Source of the DNA: Rhizobium sp. C4
GTDB lineage: Bacteria; Pseudomonadota; Alphaproteobacteria; Rhizobiales; Rhizobiaceae
Reading direction: 5' to 3'
NCBI RefSeq assembly: GCF_021026315.1
Contig: NZ_JAJNCX010000006.1
Location: forward strand, 62,001 to 126,000
DNA length: 64,000 nt
Of this stretch, positions 16,629 through 25,015 are shown piece by piece. The notes under the pieces are model-generated. The model had not been told where the DNA came from. It saw nothing but the letters and a program-made list of their open reading frames with translations, and searched no databases. Each line of letters starts with the position of its first letter. Positions within the stretch are counted from its first letter, which is position 1. The position numbers and the translations under genes were made by a program.

Positions 16629-17382
16629 TCAGCTCGGCGACCCTGCCCGGGCATTCGTCCAGCAGCATATGGCCCATGCCCGGAATCCGGTGCTTGTTGA
16701 AATGCTCTGGCAGGCGATCCATCTGGTGCGAGGGCAGGATGGCATCATCGTCACCCCAGATGACTGCGACCTTCGTCTTCAGCGTTTCCAGAAGCTCGAG
16801 CGGCAAGACCCCTTGCGCCTTCACCGGCGACGACTGCTCGGTGAACATGGCGTCATAGATCTCCTCCAGCGCTTCGATCGCACCGGGCCGTTCGCGGTCC
16901 ATCGCCATGCTCTCGATCACGTCCGCCGGGATTTCGACGCCGGGCGCGGTCATGATGCGCAGCGCATCGGCCAGCTCCTCCGCCGTCACCGCCTGCGCAA
17001 AACGCTCCAGCGCATGCGCATTGATTTCCGGTCCCATGCCGCCGGGCGCGACCAGCGTCAGCGATTTGACCTTCGCGCCGGCCCGCATGGCAATCAGCGC
17101 GGCGACTGCCCCGCCCATGGAATGGCCGGCGAGATGGAATTCCTTCAAGCCCTGCGCGTCGAGATCGGCAAGGATCATCTTCGCCATTCGGCCCGCGCCG
17201 CCATGCTCTTCCGTATGCAGCGAGCGGTTATGGCCGGGCAGGTCATAGGCGATCACCGGCACGTCCTCCGGCAACAGGGCCACCACCGGGTCCCACGCCG
17301 CAGCACTCCCGCCAAAGCCATGGATCAGCACCACGGGCGGTCTTGAGCTCGGATCACCGGAAATTTCCGAAAACAGCGTCAT
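16609..17382 (-). CDS. alpha/beta hydrolase
   Basis: The 257-residue enzyme has the oxyanion segment VVLIHGFGGSAAAWDPV, the nucleophile elbow GHSMGG (Ser at about residue 94), the acid in VIWGDDDAILP and the catalytic His in GMGHML. It most resembles cytoplasmic esterases or acyltransferase-like hydrolases; substrate unknown. I start it at 17382, behind GGGAAGGGATC, and not at an upstream in-frame ATG at 17451 that lacks a binding site. Confidence 0.88.
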   Translation of the reverse strand: MTLFSEISGDPSSRPPVVLIHGFGGSAAAWDPVVALLPEDVPVIAYDLPGHNRSLHTEEHGGAGRMAKMILADLDAQGLKEFHLAGHSMGGAVAALIAMRAGAKVKSLTLVAPGGMGPEINAHALERFAQAVTAEELADALRIMTAPGVEIPADVIESMAMDRERPGAIEALEEIYDAMFTEQSSPVKAQGVLPLELLETLKTKVAVIWGDDDAILPSHQMDRLPEHFNKHRIPGMGHMLLDECPGRVAELIIEQTA

Positions 17383-17589
17383 GATGATCCCTTCCCTGCT
17401 CAATGCCTGCCGATATCCGCGCAACGCGGACAGGACAACACTATCCATCAAGGGCAGCGAAATCGTGATTCAAGTCAAGGCCGATCGACCTTGTTCGGAT
17501 CAATGTCATGGAACGCTTCTATCGTGGCCGCAATCCAGAGCCGACCCATCGTCTCGGAAACGGCCCTCGAACCGTGAAAGGCGTTCATC

Positions 17590-19080
17590 ATGGAAAGCAT
17601 GATCTCAACTCCCGAAAAGACCGCAGCCGCAGGCCTGCTGGTGGAAGTCACCGGCCTTCGGGATGAAATTGTCACCAAGGCAGCCCCGCTGATTGAAGCA
17701 GCGACGGCAGGCACCGACATGGCGGAAGCCGACAAGCGGACCATTGCCAATCTCTATCACTATCTCGGCTTACGCCGTCACGACATCCGCTCGCTGCAGC
17801 GGCGGCTGATGGTGCGCGGCCTGTCATCGCTCGGCCGGCTGGAAAGCCGCGTCCTGCCGACGCTGGACAGCGTGATCGCAGCCCTTGCCGAAATGGCCGA
17901 TGCGGCCCCCACCGTCGATGCCCCGTCCGAAGAGGCCTTCTTTGCAGGCGAGGCCGCGCTGGAAGCGGCCACCGATGCGCTCTTCGGCCCCAGACCCTAT
18001 GGCCGGCGCGGCCGCATCATGGTCACACTGCCGGGCGACGCGGCCAGCAACCCGGACCTTCTCGTCGATCTCGCCCGCCGCGGCATGGACATTGCCCGCA
18101 TCAACTGCGCCCATGACAACCCGGAGGTCTGGCGGGCGCTCGCCAACCACGCCCGCAGCGCGGGGGCCGAAACAGGCCGCACCGTGCGCGTGCTGATGGA
18201 CATTGCCGGCCCCAAGATCCGGACGGAAGCCGTGCTCTGCGAACGCAAGCTCGTCGCCGGCGATGCGCTTCGCCTCGTCGCAGAGGGCGAACCGTTTCTG
18301 TCGGAGGGCATCACCGCCTGCGCCGCCGTCTCGATCCCCGAAATCGTCACCCATCTCTCCGTCGGTGACCGCATCCGCTATGACGACGGCAAGCTCGAAG
18401 GCGCCGTCGAGGAGACCGACGGACGGCAGGCAACCGTCCGCGTTCGCCGCACCAAGGCCGGCGGCGCCAAGATCAGGCCGGAAAAGGGCCTGAACCTGCC
18501 GGATACGGCCCTCGGCCTCTCGCCGCTGACCGCCAAGGACGAGGAGGATCTGGCAAGCGTCGTCGAATATGCCGACATGATCGGCTATTCCTTCGTCAGC
18601 GAGCCGGCCGATATCGATCTTCTCGAAAAGGCGCTCAGCCAACGCAATCTGGCCGGCAAGACGCTGGGGCTGATTGCCAAGATCGAACAACCCCGCGCGG
18701 TCCACAATCTCCCGGCGCTGATCGCCCAGGCCAAGCGCCACCGCCACCCGTTCGGCGTGATGATCGCGCGCGGCGATCTCGCCGCCGAGATCGGCTTCGA
18801 GCGGCTGGCGGAAATGCAGGAGGAAATCCTGTGGCTCTGCGAGGCAGCCTCTGTGCCGACCATCTGGGCAACGCAGGTGCTGGAAGACCTGGTGAAGACC
18901 GGCCTGCCCTCGCGTGGCGAAATGACGGACGCGGCCATGGCCGCGCGCGCCGAATGCGTCATGCTGAACAAGGGACCGGCCATTGCCGAGGGCGTCTCCG
19001 TGCTCGATCACCTGATCGGCCGCATGGAGGGCCACATGTTCAAGAAGACGCCGATGCTGCGGGCCCTGACATCCTGGTGA
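17590..19080 (+). CDS. atypical pyruvate kinase-like protein
   Basis: Residues from about 138 onward match the pyruvate kinase A and B domains: MDIARINCAH, LMDIAGPKIRT, KGLNLP, LIAKIEQP, IARGDLAAEIG and ATQVLEDL. The active-site Lys and metal ligands (LIAKIE, RGDL) are kept. Unlike ordinary pyruvate kinase it has an extra helical N-terminal region of about 135 residues and stops before the C-terminal allosteric domain. Lys replaces the usual Glu in GPxIR (residue 209), and the potassium ligands Ser and Thr are Ala and Ile, as expected for a K+-independent enzyme. It could be a true pyruvate kinase, or a relative using another substrate. Confidence 0.75.
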   Translation: MESMISTPEKTAAAGLLVEVTGLRDEIVTKAAPLIEAATAGTDMAEADKRTIANLYHYLGLRRHDIRSLQRRLMVRGLSSLGRLESRVLPTLDSVIAALAEMADAAPTVDAPSEEAFFAGEAALEAATDALFGPRPYGRRGRIMVTLPGDAASNPDLLVDLARRGMDIARINCAHDNPEVWRALANHARSAGAETGRTVRVLMDIAGPKIRTEAVLCERKLVAGDALRLVAEGEPFLSEGITACAAVSIPEIVTHLSVGDRIRYDDGKLEGAVEETDGRQATVRVRRTKAGGAKIRPEKGLNLPDTALGLSPLTAKDEEDLASVVEYADMIGYSFVSEPADIDLLEKALSQRNLAGKTLGLIAKIEQPRAVHNLPALIAQAKRHRHPFGVMIARGDLAAEIGFERLAEMQEEILWLCEAASVPTIWATQVLEDLVKTGLPSRGEMTDAAMAARAECVMLNKGPAIAEGVSVLDHLIGRMEGHMFKKTPMLRALTSW

Positions 19081-19087
19081 AGCCAAA

Positions 19088-19131
19088 GCATTTCCGGGAA
19101 AGGTAGGAACCGGTTTTCCATCCGGAAATGC
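19088..19131. repeat. rhizobial-type intergenic palindrome between convergent genes
   Basis: Perfect arms GCATTTCCGG (19088-19097) and CCGGAAATGC (19122-19131) enclose a loop with AACCGGTTTTCC. It fills the 58-bp gap between the convergent pyruvate-kinase-like and ArsB-like genes and could act as a shared transcription stop. It belongs to the same family as the elements at 28813 and 59855. Confidence 0.7.
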
Positions 19132-19138
19132 GTCAACC

Positions 19139-20413
19139 TTATCCCGCGACGAGAGCGACGCTGGCCAGCGTCGCCAAGAGCGCCGGAACCATGACGACGA
19201 AGCCGATCTTCAGGAAGCGCCAGAAGCCGACGTCGACGCCCTCGCGGCGCAGCGCATTGATCCAGAGAATGGTGGCGAGCGACCCGGTGATCGACAGGTT
19301 CGGCCCGAGATCGATGCCGATCAGCACCGCCGCCGAGATGGCCGGCGAGGCATGCGCGCTATTGACGACGCTGCCCGCCACAAGCCCGGCCGGCAGGTTG
19401 TTGACGATATTGGCGACAAGCCCGGTGACAATCCCCGCCCCCATCACCGTCGCCTTCGGATCGGCCGCCGCATGGGCATTGAGCGTGGCGGCAAGCGACT
19501 GGATCATCCCCGTCTGCCCCAGCGCCTCGACCACAACGAAGAGGCCCGCCACCAGCGGCAGCACACTCCACGAAATCTCCTTCATGTAGCCAACCGGGTT
19601 TTCGCGATTGAACAGGCTGACCAGCGCCAGCGTCGCGAAGCCGGCAATGAAGGTCGGCCAGCCGAGATCGAAATCGAGCGCGGAGGCCACCAGAAGTGCA
19701 ATCGCCGTCACGATCAGCCCAAGACCGGCGATCTTCGCGCCGTGGCTGAGCGTCACGCTTTCGATATCGGTGGAGATGCTGTCTTCGGCAATCGCCTTGC
19801 GCTGCGTCAGATAGAGCGCCGCAAACGTCACGACGATGGACACGACGGAGGGCAGCGCGAACATCGAGAACCATGTGCCCAACGCCGGCATATGCCCGCC
19901 GCTGAAGATGACGAGATTGGCCGGATTGGAGATCGGCAGCACGAAGCTCGCGGCATTGGCAATGAAGGCGCAGATCAGCATGTAAGGGAACGGATCACGC
20001 ACTCTGGCCGCCTTGCAGGCGGCATAGACGGCGGGCGTCAGCACCACGGCTGTGGCGTCATTCGACATGAAGACCGTGACCAGCACGCCGACGAGATAGA
20101 TCAGCACGAAGAGCCGGCGCGGCGAGCCTTTCGCATGTCCCGTTGCAATGGCCGCCAGCCAGTCGAACAGGCCTTCCTTTCGGGCGATATCGGAGATCAG
20201 CATCATGCCGATGAGGAAGAGATAGACATCGAGCCCCTTGGCGACGCCGGCATAGGCGCCCTGCCAGGCGATCAGCCCGGACACCACCAGAACCACGGCA
20301 GCGAGAACCGCCCAGACGGCCTCCGGCCAGCGGAACGGCCGCACGAGAAGGCCTAGCGCCGTCAGCGCGGCAATCGCCACGATGGCGAGAGAGGATGTAT
20401 CGTTGAAGAGCAT
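19139..20413 (-). CDS. ArsB/SLC13-type ion transporter (arsenite efflux family)
   Basis: The 424-residue membrane protein has about 11-12 helices and the ArsB-type motifs MSNDATAVVLTPAV, LPISNPANLVIF, IVNNLPAGL and GIDLGPNLSITGSLATILW. The family exports arsenite/antimonite, with or without an ArsA ATPase, though relatives move organic anions. No arsR, arsC or arsA gene lies near it, so arsenic specificity is inferred from sequence only. Confidence 0.85.
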   Translation of the reverse strand: MLFNDTSSLAIVAIAALTALGLLVRPFRWPEAVWAVLAAVVLVVSGLIAWQGAYAGVAKGLDVYLFLIGMMLISDIARKEGLFDWLAAIATGHAKGSPRRLFVLIYLVGVLVTVFMSNDATAVVLTPAVYAACKAARVRDPFPYMLICAFIANAASFVLPISNPANLVIFSGGHMPALGTWFSMFALPSVVSIVVTFAALYLTQRKAIAEDSISTDIESVTLSHGAKIAGLGLIVTAIALLVASALDFDLGWPTFIAGFATLALVSLFNRENPVGYMKEISWSVLPLVAGLFVVVEALGQTGMIQSLAATLNAHAAADPKATVMGAGIVTGLVANIVNNLPAGLVAGSVVNSAHASPAISAAVLIGIDLGPNLSITGSLATILWINALRREGVDVGFWRFLKIGFVVMVPALLATLASVALVAG

Positions 20414-20528
20414 GTCAGATGTCGTTCCAGCGGGGGATGCGTGGGGACGTCGGACAGGAAACCCGACGGCATGATGATAAGGCGGCCACTAGCATAAGGA
20501 CTGATTCCAATGAAGATGCGCGAAAGCC

Positions 20529-20558
20529 GGAACAATTGCTGAACCCGGACATTGTTCC
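20529..20558. promoter_or_regulatory. palindromic element copy 1, GGAACAA-N16-TTGTTCC
   Basis: Arms at 20529-20535 and 20552-20558, with a 16-nt spacer. The layout GGAAC-N18-TT also satisfies the loose consensus described for the rhizobial general-stress sigma factor RpoE2/EcfG, on both strands. Either a regulator operator or a stress promoter. Confidence 0.5.
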
Positions 20559-20731
20559 GCCGTTGGACGCTGCCAGCGGTTTTCCGACGACGTTTCCGTG
20601 ACCTCCACTGATCCCTCAATGGTTACGTCCTCGCGCCCGCAGCGTCCAACACCCGCCGTCCTCTCCCGCGTTTCAGCCCTGATGGCCCCTCCCCGCGCCG
20701 ATGACCCGGCTCGAAAAGCGCGCAGGCATCC

Positions 20732-20761
20732 GGAACAAATGCGCATCCCCAACATTGTTCC
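20732..20761. promoter_or_regulatory. palindromic element copy 2, GGAACAA-N16-TTGTTCC
   Basis: Same arms and the same 16-nt spacing as copy 1, 203 bp away; over a 35-bp stretch the two copies agree at 27 positions. It lies 27 bp upstream of the MFS start, a position that suits a promoter or operator for that gene. Confidence 0.5.
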
Positions 20762-20788
20762 CGCGATTTCATCACGAGAGAATAGCTC

Positions 20789-22060
20789 ATGGTCTCCACC
20801 CCGGTTTCCTCCCGACCGATCGACCGCTCCATCGTCGCACTTGCCGCCCTCAACTTCTTCCTCGCCGACGCCCGCGACGGCCTCGGCCCCTTCCTCGACG
20901 GATTTCTGGCGACCAATGGCTGGAACCCGTTCACCCTGGGCATGATCGCCACGATCGGCGGCGTGCTCGGCATGATCGCCACGCCGCTTTTCGGCGCGCT
21001 GGTCGACGCGTCGAGCTACAAGCGGACGCTGATCATCCTGCCGGTCATCTTCGTCACCGCCGCCGCCCTCTGGACGCTCGCCAGCCCCGACAACTATTCC
21101 GTCTTCGGCGGACAATCGGCCACGGCAATCGTCGGCGCAGTCGTCGGGCCGGCGCTGATGGGGCTGACGCTCGGTCTCGTCGGCGAGAAGCGCTTCTCGG
21201 ACCAGGTGTCGCGCAACGAATTCTGGAACCATGCCGGCAATGTCTTCTCGCTCGCCGCCATCTATATCGGCACGGTCTATTTCGGCATGATGGGCATTGT
21301 CTATCTGATGATCGCGACCGCGATTGCCACGATTGTCGCCGTGCTGGCGATCGACCCGGAGCGGATCGACAACAAGGTGGCGCGCGGCCTTGCCCATGAC
21401 GATGGCGAGCCGGGTCCCTCCGGCTTCAGCGTGCTGTTCGAACGCAAGGGCCTGCTGGCGCTTGCCGTCGTGCTGATGATCTTCCATTTCGGCAACGCGC
21501 CGATCAGCCGCCTGATTGCGCAGAGCTTCTCGATCCAGCTCGGCACACCCTTCCGCACGACCGCGATCACCACCGGCGTCTCGCAGGTCTCGATGATCGT
21601 CATGGCGCTCGCCGCCCCCTTCCTCATCCGCCGCTTTGGCCTGGCCATGGTGATCCTGATCGGCCTCATCGCGCTGCCGATCCGTGGCGCCATTGCCGGC
21701 GCCTTCACCTCTTTCGGATCGATCTATCCGGTGCAGGTGCTGGATGGCGTCGGCGCGGGGCTGATCGGCATTGCGACGGCCATCGCGGTCGAGCGCATCC
21801 TCTCCGGCTCCGGCCGCTTCAATGTCGGCCTCGCCGTCGTCGGCACGATCCAGGGCATTGGCGCATCATCGAGCAATATCGTCGCCGGGTGGCTCACCGA
21901 TCTCGGCGGCTACAAGCTTGCCTATTGGGTCCATGGCGGCGTTGCCTTGATCGCCGTCGTCGTCTTCTTCATCTGGCGACACGAGATTGCCCCGCCGCTT
22001 CCCGGAGACGGCAAGCAGGAAGACAATGTGTCGCCCGGGAGCGCTGCGGCTCTCCCCTGA
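20789..22060 (+). CDS. MFS transporter
   Basis: The 423-residue protein has twelve predicted helices and MFS features (GALVDASSYKR in the loop after helix 2, DGVGAGLIGIATAIAVERIL in the second half). It opens with FFLADARDGLGPFLDGFL, a pattern seen in a group of uncharacterised major facilitator proteins often annotated as drug or sugar transporters. Substrate unknown. It ends 7 bp from the convergent EamA gene. Confidence 0.85.
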   Translation: MVSTPVSSRPIDRSIVALAALNFFLADARDGLGPFLDGFLATNGWNPFTLGMIATIGGVLGMIATPLFGALVDASSYKRTLIILPVIFVTAAALWTLASPDNYSVFGGQSATAIVGAVVGPALMGLTLGLVGEKRFSDQVSRNEFWNHAGNVFSLAAIYIGTVYFGMMGIVYLMIATAIATIVAVLAIDPERIDNKVARGLAHDDGEPGPSGFSVLFERKGLLALAVVLMIFHFGNAPISRLIAQSFSIQLGTPFRTTAITTGVSQVSMIVMALAAPFLIRRFGLAMVILIGLIALPIRGAIAGAFTSFGSIYPVQVLDGVGAGLIGIATAIAVERILSGSGRFNVGLAVVGTIQGIGASSSNIVAGWLTDLGGYKLAYWVHGGVALIAVVVFFIWRHEIAPPLPGDGKQEDNVSPGSAAALP

Positions 22061-22067
22061 CCCTCGC

Positions 22068-22988
22068 TCAGTCCGGAAGGAGGCCCGAAATGACCAGCCC
22101 CAGCGCCGTGACCAAAGCACCCACCCAGATCGTCAGGCCGACCCAGCCATGACCGATCAGGCCTTCAAACAGGATGATGAAGGAGGGCGTCAGATAGCCG
22201 TAAGACAGCGTCTTCGACGCCGGCAGCCGCATAGAGGCATATTGCAGCAGCATGAAGGTGACGGCCGTCGTTGCCACCGCGAGATAGAGGATCGCGACCC
22301 AGACTTCCGCCGGAAATGACGTCAGATCGGTATGGATGAGCGCCGGAATGCCGGGGATCATCAGCCAGGCAGCGGTGGCCGCCACCGCCCAGAAGCCGAC
22401 AAAGATCGGCGGCTCGCCCCGGCTGAACAGCCTGAGCAGCGGCGCATAGGCCGCATGGCAGACGACACCGATGAAATAGATCGCCTCGCCCCGGCCGACA
22501 TCAAACCCGAGAATGGCGCTGATATCGCCGCGAAAGATCACCCAGACCGACCCGATGGCCGCCACGACGAGGCTGACCAGCACCGCCGGCTTGGTATGCT
22601 GGCGCATGAGAAACCATGCAAACCCCGCCGAAATCAGCGGCATCAGCGTGAAGACCGCCCCCGTTGCCACCGGCGAGGTGAATTCCAGCGCCGTGAACAT
22701 CGTGAACATGTAGACGGCCATCAAGAGCCCCAGCACGACATAGCGCCACGGCTCCTTCGGGATCGTGAGCTTCACCTTCATGACCTGCGTGGCAAACACC
22801 CACATGACGCCGACCGACAGAATGTAGCGCAGCGCATTGATCGCCGCCGACGGCGCATATTTCGCCGCAATGCCGCCCAGCGAAAACGAACCGGAAATCA
22901 GTAGCGCAAAAGACAGCATCGCCAGATGCGCCATCAGCTTCTCGCGGCCCGTGGCATGGGCATTATGGGCGGTCTTGACTTGGGTCAT
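22068..22988 (-). CDS. EamA/DMT-family transporter
   Basis: The 306-residue product has ten hydrophobic segments in two EamA repeats (first about residues 20-145, second about 165-300), each with the glycine- and proline-rich pattern of drug/metabolite transporters. It is probably an inner-membrane metabolite exporter. A 227-bp gap separates its start from the DUF2892-sigma gene on the other strand, so the two are divergently transcribed. Confidence 0.88.
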   Translation of the reverse strand: MTQVKTAHNAHATGREKLMAHLAMLSFALLISGSFSLGGIAAKYAPSAAINALRYILSVGVMWVFATQVMKVKLTIPKEPWRYVVLGLLMAVYMFTMFTALEFTSPVATGAVFTLMPLISAGFAWFLMRQHTKPAVLVSLVVAAIGSVWVIFRGDISAILGFDVGRGEAIYFIGVVCHAAYAPLLRLFSRGEPPIFVGFWAVAATAAWLMIPGIPALIHTDLTSFPAEVWVAILYLAVATTAVTFMLLQYASMRLPASKTLSYGYLTPSFIILFEGLIGHGWVGLTIWVGALVTALGLVISGLLPD

Positions 22989-23178
22989 GTGGCGGACTCG
23001 GACTTTTCTATCTGTAAGTCAGAGCTTTTCACGATGCCGGCTGCATTTCCAACAGATAATGGTGAGGCAGGCGCACATTTGTTGATCGGTGCCCGCTGAC
23101 AGGTCAGCCACAAATTTCCATCTCAAAAAATTCACAAAACCCGCGAATCCTTTTGGTCCCTCGCCGCCTCTTTATCGA

Positions 23179-23195
23179 CAGGACGATCCGTCCTG
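23179..23195. promoter_or_regulatory. GC-rich inverted repeat in the leader of the sigma fusion gene
   Basis: Perfect 7-bp arms CAGGACG and CGTCCTG with a 3-nt spacer, ending 7 bp before the AAGGAGG ribosome binding site. Could be an operator or an RNA hairpin affecting initiation. Confidence 0.4.
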
Positions 23196-23215
23196 ACACG
23201 ACAAGGAGGGTTTAC

Positions 23216-23941
23216 ATGGCATTCTACCGCAATAACATCGGACGCACGCAGCAGGCGGTGCGCATTGTGCTGGGGGCCGCAATAGTCGTTCTGGGGCTCG
23301 TCATGCTGCCGGGCCTGTGGGCCTGGCTCGCGGCCGCATCCGGGATCGGCATGGCGCTCACCGGCTTCATCGGCTGGTGCCCGGCCTGCGCCGTCGCGGG
23401 CATCGGCAAGGGGGGAAAGGTCATGAATGCAGGCATCGTCCCCCACGAAACCTTCGAGGCCGCGCAACGCGGCGATCAGGCCGCGATCCTCACGCTACTG
23501 GAACGAACACAGCCCGACATTCGCCGCTATGCACGCGCCTCGTGCCGCACGTCCTCCGATATCGATGACGCCACACAGGAGGTCCTCTGGCTTCTCTCCC
23601 GCCATGTGGGCGCCATCCGTGCCTTTGCGGCCCTCTCCGGCTGGCTGTTCAAGGTGGTACAGCGCACCTGCCTGAAGCTCGCCCGCGACGTCGGCCTGAT
23701 CGCCAATGACGACGACGCGCTGGAACGAACCCTTGCCGCCCGGCAGGAAAGCGAGTTGCGCCTCGATCTCGCCGCCGCCTTCGAGGCGCTGCCGCAATCC
23801 TATCGCGAGGTCGCGGTCATGCGCGACCTTCACGAAATGACGATCGATGAAATTGCCGCAGCCCTCGGCCTTTCAAGGCAGGCTGTCAAGGCAAGGCTGC
23901 ATCGCGCACGCCTGCTGCTGCGCGAATATCTGACGAGGTGA
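23216..23941 (+). CDS. DUF2892 membrane domain fused to an ECF-like sigma factor
   Basis: Residues 1-68 form a complete DUF2892 (YgaP-like) module: FYRNNIGRTQQAVRIVLGAA, two helices and a Cys pair in GWCPACAVAGIG. Residues from about 70 are a sigma factor with region 2 (IDDATQEVLWLLSRHVGAIR, then LSGWLFKVVQRTCLKLARD) and region 4 (EALPQSYREVAVMRDLHEMT, then LSRQAVKARLHRARLLL). Start 23216 has AAGGAGG upstream. An in-frame ATG at 23423 at the domain junction has its own purine-rich site (GGGGGGAAAGG), so a free 172-residue sigma factor may also be made. An AhpD-like gene follows 4 bp later. Confidence 0.8.
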   Translation: MAFYRNNIGRTQQAVRIVLGAAIVVLGLVMLPGLWAWLAAASGIGMALTGFIGWCPACAVAGIGKGGKVMNAGIVPHETFEAAQRGDQAAILTLLERTQPDIRRYARASCRTSSDIDDATQEVLWLLSRHVGAIRAFAALSGWLFKVVQRTCLKLARDVGLIANDDDALERTLAARQESELRLDLAAAFEALPQSYREVAVMRDLHEMTIDEIAAALGLSRQAVKARLHRARLLLREYLTR

Positions 23942-23945
23942 GATC

Positions 23946-24287
23946 ATGAGCGACTATCAACGCCCCGGAGACCTCGCAACCGTCTCGCGCTTTGCCGCAC
24001 TCGCCCCGACCGAGGCCAAGGCATTCCTCGCCTTCAACCACGCCTGCGAACGCGACGACGGGACAATCCCGCGCAAGTATCGCGAGTTGATTTCGCTCGC
24101 CGTAGCACTGACCACGCAGTGCGCCTACTGCCTCGACGTCCACGCCAAAGCCGCCGCCAAGGCCGGAGCGACCCGCGAAGAACTGGCCGAAACCGCCATG
24201 ATCGCCGCCGCCGTTCGCGCCGGCGGGACCTTGGGCCACGCACTGATGGCGCTGCGGTTGTTTGAGGAACAAGTACCGCGCCCCTGA
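23946..24287 (+). CDS. AhpD-like / carboxymuconolactone decarboxylase family protein
   Basis: The 113-residue protein has the alkylhydroperoxidase CxxC motif (TTQCAYCLDVHAKAAAKAG), in which two cysteines and a His form a redox centre. It resembles single-domain AhpD-like peroxidases more than protocatechuate-pathway decarboxylases. It starts 4 bp after the sigma fusion gene and so is cotranscribed. Genes of this family are frequent partners of ECF sigma factors, suggesting a peroxide or redox response. Confidence 0.88.
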   Translation: MSDYQRPGDLATVSRFAALAPTEAKAFLAFNHACERDDGTIPRKYRELISLAVALTTQCAYCLDVHAKAAAKAGATREELAETAMIAAAVRAGGTLGHALMALRLFEEQVPRP

Positions 24288-24395
24288 TGGCAATCGGAGA
24301 TGCATTGACCGATTCTGGATCAGCAGCCGGCTTGCCGCATGATGAGGGCGGGCAAGCCGGCTCCTCAGAACCGTGCGGCGGGACTTCGCGCCAGA

Positions 24396-24893
24396 TCAGG
24401 ATTTGGCCGGGGAGAGCGGATCGAGATCCGGGAACATGGCAGCGTCGCGCGTGACCATGATCGAGGACATATCCAGGATCTTGACCGCGTGGGTAAAGAT
24501 GTGGCCTTCGAAATTCATCTTTATGACATCGGGAGACTTGCCGGATTTGTAGCTTTCGGGGGAGTTTTGTTCCGCGAGCGCCAGATAGGCGTAAATGGAG
24601 TCGGTCGCGCCCATGCTCGCGGTCAGCTGGGTCATCCACTCCTGATCGGTCAGCCCCTCCGGTCTGTCCGGAGAATTCAGTTTCTCGAACGCGGATCGAA
24701 CAGCATCGCTCGCATCACTGAGGCTGGTCTCCTTCACATCATGCCAGATCATGCTGGCGACCTCTTCCGGGCTCGCTTCGATCGGCGATTTGGGATCCAG
24801 ACTGATCATGTCCGAGAAACTCTGTCGCGGTTGTAAAACGCGTGCAGGATTTTCCGGTCGATAAGAATTGGGCGAAGTCTTGCCAACATCCAT
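24396..24893 (-). CDS. hypothetical protein
   Basis: The 165-residue product is soluble, has no signal peptide or membrane segment and no motif I recognise. The N-terminal 40 residues are proline- and serine-rich (YRPENPARVLQPRQSFSDMI); the rest looks helical. It stands alone between the AhpD-like gene and the preA terminator, with 100 bp on either side. Its lower GC content than its neighbours suggests recent acquisition. Confidence 0.55.
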   Translation of the reverse strand: MDVGKTSPNSYRPENPARVLQPRQSFSDMISLDPKSPIEASPEEVASMIWHDVKETSLSDASDAVRSAFEKLNSPDRPEGLTDQEWMTQLTASMGATDSIYAYLALAEQNSPESYKSGKSPDVIKMNFEGHIFTHAVKILDMSSIMVTRDAAMFPDLDPLSPAKS

Positions 24894-24972
24894 GATGCAT
24901 GTCCCCGAAGCAGTGAGGAGTTGAGCATGACAATCGAAGATTGCGCCACGCTATCTTTCCGGGGCCGCGTCC

Positions 24973-25003
24973 ACAAAAGGAAAGGCCCCCGTCTCCGGAG
25001 GCC
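24973..25003 (-). terminator. terminator of the preT-preA operon
   Basis: On the minus strand, arms GGCCTCC and GGGGGCC (one mismatch) around a 6-nt loop are followed by TTTCCTTTT. It lies 13 bp beyond the preA stop. Confidence 0.6.
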
Positions 25004-25015
25004 TCGCCTGTGTCT

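Larger units (their letters stand above)
20414..20788. other. divergent intergenic region between ArsB-like and MFS genes
   Basis: This 375-bp region holds promoters for both flanking genes. No credible gene is visible; open frames are short and unrecognisable. Its notable content is a duplicated palindromic element, GGAACAA-N16-TTGTTCC, at 20529-20558 and 20732-20761. Confidence 0.6.

Noticed and set aside
20414-20788. Short frames in the arsB-MFS gap as possible small genes
   Set aside because: Composition looks random and the palindromic element cuts across them.
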